Positions 31,800 to 33,171 of a stretch of 33,171 nucleotides of DNA are shown here, piece after piece; positions within the stretch are counted from its first letter, which is position 1, and each line of letters begins with the position of its first letter. The position numbers were made by a program, and so were the translations under genes. The notes beneath the pieces were generated by a model. The model saw only the letters and a program-made list of their open reading frames with translations, was not told the DNA's origin and ran no database searches. Source of the stretch: JACJXF01 sp964349045. Its GTDB lineage: Bacteria; Bacteroidota; Bacteroidia; Bacteroidales; GCA-2748055. Where the stretch lies: positions 1-33,171 of the forward strand of contig CAYGFI010000036.1 of NCBI GenBank assembly GCA_964349045.1. The letters are read 5' to 3'.

Positions 31800-33032
31800 T
31801 TAATTTTGTTGAAAATATTCAATAACTGCATTTCCCAGTTCAATAAATTCATCGAGTTCTTCAATCTTTGGGATGCCATTTTCTTTAATGTAACCGGAAA
31901 GTTTTTTTGAGCGTAAGTATTGATGCGCTGCAATAACACAGGCTCCTTCAAATGAAATAGATTTTAATTCCTCATCAAGTGGTTTTCCTCCCCTTGTTTC
32001 AATTTTAAGAGGAATCATTTCGGGAGTATTATGTTCGGTACCAAAAGTTATAATGAATTTCCGGTCGTGAAAAAAGCAGCTGAATTCCTTAAGTCTGCTA
32101 AAAGAATTTCTGCCCGGGATTAACTCAACAGAGTAAATATTCCTGCTGGTAAGCTCTGTGAACAGAGTTTCCATATCCCTTTCATATTCGGTAAAATTAT
32201 CGGTATTATCATCTAGCAATACCGGGTAGGTTGGGATTCCTCCTGCTGCAGTGATAGTTTTAATAATTTCTTCAACATCCAGGAAGGCTTTTGGATCTTC
32301 CTTTACAAAACCAGGTCCGCCTGATTTCAAAATCCTGCTGCGAATTTCATCTTCCAGTGCAGAAAAGTTTTGAAGATCAGTCATAGGTTCTTTCCCACCA
32401 TAAATTGACGTAAAGATTTTCTTTTTTTCCTCATCCGTTTTATAATGTTCAAAAACTTTTATACGAATAGCCTTCGCAATATGCCTTTCACGCAACATTC
32501 CCTTTGTAAGATTCATAAGGATTTCATCAAAGCTGAGAGATAATTTCGGATCAGTTTTTATTAAATGTGCAGAAGTTTTTTCAAGCATTTCCCGGGTCTG
32601 AGCCAGACTCTCATGGCTTAAATGGGCGATCGTTTGTATGGATTTTGAATCCGGATCAACCGGATAGTCCATACCTTTTCCTGAGAAATATATTCTGCCC
32701 GGATTACCCGGATCATTTACCCGGGTTCCTTTCTCCTGTTCAGACCTTAAAAGTCCCATGAATTCAATGTTATATAAAGGAAACTTTTTATAAGTCTCGC
32801 TAAGTTCTGTGAATTCATCATATCCGGCTACCGTATAAAAATCATTAATACCCAATACATTAATCTTTTCTTTTTCAGCCATCTGAAAAACCTGTTTCAA
32901 ATCTTTAAAAGCAGAGAATGAGTAGGGCGTGTGAAAATGACCATTTACATCATGAACCATATTACTGCCATTTTTACTATACCAGTCGAGTAATTCCTCG
33001 CGGGATGGGAAGTCTTCAAATAGGTTCTTCAT
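31800..33032 (-). CDS. PHP-domain metal-dependent hydrolase, unknown substrate
   Basis: PHP-domain proteins are metal-dependent phosphoesterases or phosphatases, with histidinol-phosphatase and DNA polymerase III subunits as known members. The 410-residue protein has His32 and His34 (NGHFHTPYSFS), Asp64 (GINDFYTVAGYDEF) and a late His-containing motif FGTEHNTPEM (His near residue 334), all consistent with a metal site. A large insertion of about 150 residues (about 110-260), rich in charge and helix-forming residues, separates the early and late motifs. It heads the leftward set with the sorbitol-6-phosphate dehydrogenase-like and sorbose-1-phosphate reductase-like genes, so a sugar-phosphate phosphatase or hydrolase role is plausible but unproven. 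Confidence 0.8.
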   Translation of the reverse strand: MKNLFEDFPSREELLDWYSKNGSNMVHDVNGHFHTPYSFSAFKDLKQVFQMAEKEKINVLGINDFYTVAGYDEFTELSETYKKFPLYNIEFMGLLRSEQEKGTRVNDPGNPGRIYFSGKGMDYPVDPDSKSIQTIAHLSHESLAQTREMLEKTSAHLIKTDPKLSLSFDEILMNLTKGMLRERHIAKAIRIKVFEHYKTDEEKKKIFTSIYGGKEPMTDLQNFSALEDEIRSRILKSGGPGFVKEDPKAFLDVEEIIKTITAAGGIPTYPVLLDDNTDNFTEYERDMETLFTELTSRNIYSVELIPGRNSFSRLKEFSCFFHDRKFIITFGTEHNTPEMIPLKIETRGGKPLDEELKSISFEGACVIAAHQYLRSKKLSGYIKENGIPKIEELDEFIELGNAVIEYFQQN

Positions 33033-33138
33033 AATTTAATATTTCAAATTTTTTATGTGAATAACGACAATTGAACTGTGAACAGTTGATTATAAACAGT
33101 CTCCTCAATACCCTTTTATTTTATTAATTCTTAACCTT

Positions 33139-33171
33139 CGTAACTCCGTCACCCTTAAGTCACCGTAGCTT
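33139..33171. repeat. GTNAC-family repeat at the window edge
   Basis: CGTAACTC, CGTCACCC and AGTCACCGTAGCTT follow each other up to the last base. The 14-base end matches the segments near 7377 and 7505. The tract probably continues beyond the window. Confidence 0.8.

Overview
The window looks like a chromosomal scaffold from an uncultured member of the Bacteroidota, probably a Bacteroidales/Marinilabiliales-type anaerobe or facultative anaerobe assembled from a metagenome. The support is: promoter -7 elements of the TAnnTTTG type (several with a TTTG/TTG box 19-21 bases upstream), few strong Shine-Dalgarno sequences, moderate to low GC, a Bacteroidota-style AsmA protein, split System II cytochrome c maturation genes, and a TrhO very close in sequence to Bacteroides homologues. 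A run of exactly 100 N (7773-7872) shows that the piece is a scaffold.

Layout. 1-1990: end of an integrated element, with two small ORFs and a large serine recombinase whose 3' end runs antisense into a tRNA-Arg(ACG) gene and its terminator. 2123-4165: ccsA and resB (cytochrome c maturation), leftward. 4413-7205: a large AsmA-family protein. 7670: a pirin gene cut by the assembly gap. 8120-15773: gltB, gltD and a TrpB2-type tryptophan synthase beta gene. In front of trpB is a leader that looks like a complete classical Trp attenuator: promoter, 21-codon leader peptide with Trp-Leu-Trp, antiterminator and terminator. 15943-19186: a GH2 glycosidase, a GlcG/HbpS-like protein and a decayed GH5 glycosidase. 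19254-21678: a leftward nitrogen operon (outer-membrane porin-like protein, PII protein GlnK, ammonium channel AmtB) with three phased ATACCCCC elements at its promoter. 22130-24192: two tRNA-modification genes, trhO (frame broken at an A8 run) and dus. 24239-33032: a sugar-phosphate/polyol region. It holds a sorbitol-dehydrogenase-like enzyme, transaldolase, arabinose-5-phosphate-isomerase-like SIS protein, an isochorismatase-fold hydrolase, a PfkB kinase and a Zn-ribbon protein. Convergent to these is a leftward set with a PHP-domain protein, a sorbitol-6-phosphate-dehydrogenase-like SDR with an extra N-terminal domain, and an L-sorbose-1-phosphate-reductase-like enzyme.

Functional themes are ammonium uptake and assimilation (AmtB/GlnK feeding GltBD), tryptophan or indole salvage under apparent attenuation control, and interconversion of ketose and hexitol phosphates that could feed fructose-6-phosphate and the pentose phosphate pathway.

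A striking non-coding feature is a family of short tandem repeats between genes. Most are built on a GTNAC core with an 8- or 9-base period, and they recur at six or more places, always outside genes. Other intergenic gaps hold unrelated 7- or 16-base tandem repeats.
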